Positions 62,489 through 64,000 of a DNA stretch of 64,000 bases are shown piece after piece; positions within the stretch are counted from its first letter, which is position 1; each line of letters starts with the position of its first letter. The notes beneath the pieces were generated by a model, which was not told the origin of the DNA, searched no databases, and saw only the letters and a list, made by a program, of their open reading frames with translations. This DNA comes from Echinicola salinicaeni (GTDB taxonomy: Bacteria; Bacteroidota; Bacteroidia; Cytophagales; Cyclobacteriaceae), in contig NZ_JACODZ010000004.1 of NCBI RefSeq assembly GCF_014280965.1, positions 62,001 to 126,000 of the forward strand, given 5' to 3'. The translations under genes and the position numbers were made by a program.

Positions 62489-63742
62489 TTATCCGTAGTT
62501 ATATTCCGGTTTCCAGCTTTCAATAGTGTTATTAAAAGTTGAATGATTGGCAAGGTGGATACAAGTAGCAGTAGTTGCTCCACTGATTACATTAGAAGCT
62601 GGCTTTTCTTTGTTCATGACAGAATTATAGAAATCCTTTAATGCATAGATGGTTCCATCCTTTGTCTTTTTATCCAAGATAGGGATTCCCTTTCCATCTT
62701 TCCAGGTGAGTTTGGTTGCGCCCGAAACACCGTCAACTATTTGTAACTCTTCCATGCGTTCTTTTTCTGGATAAAAATACCCTTCGTTCATCAAAAGGTC
62801 TACTGTGCCTTTTGTGCCTTTTATACTAAAGGAATAGCCTTCGCGGGCGTTACTACATGTTGCACCGAAATTTCCGATCATTCCAGCTTTATCATAGCGA
62901 AGAATTAGCTGGACATTGTCAAAGGTTTCTCTTCCATCATGATAATTATCAATACCTCCAGTGCCCATTATTGTATCTGGATGAGTTTCGAAAGCCCAAT
63001 TGATAAAATCTATTTGGTGAGAAAGGAGTTCAGCAGGAAGTCCACCCGAATATTCCTTATACATTCTCCAGTTGATGGCCCTTTCAAGAGAAGGGTCTGG
63101 TACAGGTCTTTTCCAGTTCCAGTTTCTATCCCATCTGGAGTCTATTTGGGTGATTTTTCCCAGGTATCCAGACTGGATCATGTCCTTAACTTTATAATAT
63201 AGTGGGGTGTATCGGTATTGGTGGCCTACTTGAAGCGTAAGTTTGGGGTTATTGGCTACAATCTTGACCAAATCTTGGGCTTCAGGAATGTTGTAGGTCA
63301 TGGTTTTTTCCAAATAAACATTTTTACCTGCCTCCAAAGCTGCTTTTGCAGGGGCGTAATGCATGTTTAAAGGAGTAGCAATGATCACAGCGTCAATTTC
63401 CTTTTGTTCAAGAAGTTTTTCGTAGTCTTTAAAGGCTTTGAATTTAATATCAGAGAACCGTTTCTTGGCCTGCTTTAACCTGAAGTCCATGTTGTCACAA
63501 ATGGCAACCATTTCAAATTGCTCCGGCATGCTCTTCATTACATGCATAATTCCTTTGCCTCTATCGCCGCAACCAATAATCCCTATTTTTATAGGACCTT
63601 TATTTAATCCTGAAGACTGGTAAGCAGATACCAATTGATGAGGTAAAACTGATCCTCCTAAAATAATACCTCCAGTTTTCACGAAATCCCTTCTGTTCAT
63701 TTGATGATATGTTAAGTTGTTGGAATTTTTTTCTGTTTTCAA
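62489..63742 (-). CDS. Gfo/Idh/MocA family oxidoreductase, Tat-exported
   Basis: 417 residues from ATG 63742; ATG 63700 (MNRRDFVKTGG) is a likely alternative giving a normal Tat signal. The Rossmann motif is IGIIGCGDRGKGIMHV, and the family's EKP motif is YLEKTMTYNIPEA, with Thr instead of Pro. HQYRYTPLYYKVKDMI and the later EYSGGLPAELLSHQIDFINW are conserved in Bacteroidetes members. A periplasmic NAD(P)-dependent sugar or glycoside oxidoreductase is likely. It shares the type with 53883-55343 but is not close in sequence. The last 258 bases of the window (63743-64000) hold no recognisable gene. Confidence 0.88.
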   Translation of the reverse strand: MKTEKNSNNLTYHQMNRRDFVKTGGIILGGSVLPHQLVSAYQSSGLNKGPIKIGIIGCGDRGKGIMHVMKSMPEQFEMVAICDNMDFRLKQAKKRFSDIKFKAFKDYEKLLEQKEIDAVIIATPLNMHYAPAKAALEAGKNVYLEKTMTYNIPEAQDLVKIVANNPKLTLQVGHQYRYTPLYYKVKDMIQSGYLGKITQIDSRWDRNWNWKRPVPDPSLERAINWRMYKEYSGGLPAELLSHQIDFINWAFETHPDTIMGTGGIDNYHDGRETFDNVQLILRYDKAGMIGNFGATCSNAREGYSFSIKGTKGTVDLLMNEGYFYPEKERMEELQIVDGVSGATKLTWKDGKGIPILDKKTKDGTIYALKDFYNSVMNKEKPASNVISGATTATCIHLANHSTFNNTIESWKPEYNYG

Positions 63743-64000
63743 ATTCTTTAAATATATAAGAATATGATTTTAAAAAAAAACCGTAATCCTTGAATGGATG
63801 ATTTTTGGTTTTACTTAAGTGAAGGCAGTAGTTATCGGAAATTTTATATTTAACTGGTTTTAAAATTTGAATTTATTTTAAGGTAGGGGGAATTAAGAAG
63901 AAAGAGAGTAGCCTGATTATTGCGCGGTGGAGGTCCATTAAAGCAAATAGTTAAATTTGAATGGAAAAGGAATTTTGGATTAGTTAATAAACAATTCTGA

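Noticed and set aside
1-64000. CRISPR arrays, rRNA, tRNA or insertion sequences
   Set aside because: No regular spaced repeats, tRNA-like folds with a T-loop motif, or transposase genes were recognised on reading the window; a dedicated scan was not possible.

Overview
The window is chromosomal DNA of a Bacteroidetes bacterium, most likely a marine or soil member of the Cyclobacteriaceae (Echinicola/Cyclobacterium/Algoriphagus-like). The reasons are the SusD-type protein, the fused lpxC-fabZ gene next to lpxD and lpxA, the PorX regulator (receiver plus PglZ domain), mutS2 beside a DUF4296 lipoprotein gene, TAnnTTTG-type promoter elements and the general lack of Shine-Dalgarno sequences. The lineage call is an inference from gene content and not from a marker-gene comparison.

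Layout. 0-2.8 kb: the end of a polysaccharide utilisation locus (SusD C-terminus, DUF1735/F5-8C lipoprotein, GH29 alpha-L-fucosidase). 2.8-8.9 kb: an orphan contractile-tail sheath protein, a retropepsin-like membrane protein, the remnant of an SRPBCC gene, and a LytS/LytR-type two-component pair. 9.6-15.2 kb: a thioesterase, an SGNH esterase, peptidoglycan enzymes (S66 LD-carboxypeptidase, PBP4/DacB), a DUF423 protein and the YggS PLP protein, with several intergenic repeats. 15.3-22.6 kb: an accessory island for a double-glycine-leader peptide. It holds two copies of a small HTH gene, a C39-peptidase ABC exporter, a 63-residue peptide precursor with two cysteines, a strong hairpin terminator, an AT-rich three-gene ABC module that may give immunity, a membrane protein and a thioredoxin-fold protein. 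The exporter gene has an in-frame TAG exactly at the Walker B catalytic glutamate. 22.7-25.5 kb: Bat/DUF58 VWA operon. 25.6-38.2 kb: housekeeping genes (DUF4296, mutS2, lpxA, lpxC-fabZ, lpxD, HD hydrolase, porX, tsaE, alanine dehydrogenase). 38.4-43.4 kb: an operon joining a ThiF/E1-like enzyme, a GNAT-like acyltransferase, a 7TMR-DISM histidine kinase and a receiver-histidine kinase hybrid, with a paralogous single-domain receiver convergent beside it. 43.5-53.8 kb: SIMPL protein, pyrophosphatase, acyltransferase, a short DnaE2-type polymerase with candidate operators, DUF983, a BCCT transporter, an APP1 phosphatase plus lipid kinase pair, and DinB. 53.9-64 kb: two Gfo/Idh/MocA oxidoreductases, GH20 hexosaminidase, O-succinylhomoserine sulfhydrylase (metZ) behind a SAM-I riboswitch, an SGNH esterase broken by an in-frame TAA, DUF4407 and DUF5995 proteins.

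The best candidates for something undescribed are the peptide island (15.3-22.6 kb), with its disabled exporter and duplicated regulator module, and the ThiF-GNAT-kinase operon, which looks like a small-molecule synthesis module wired to its own sensors. The orphan sheath gene is a third. No tRNA, rRNA, CRISPR array, transposase or prophage structural cluster was recognised.
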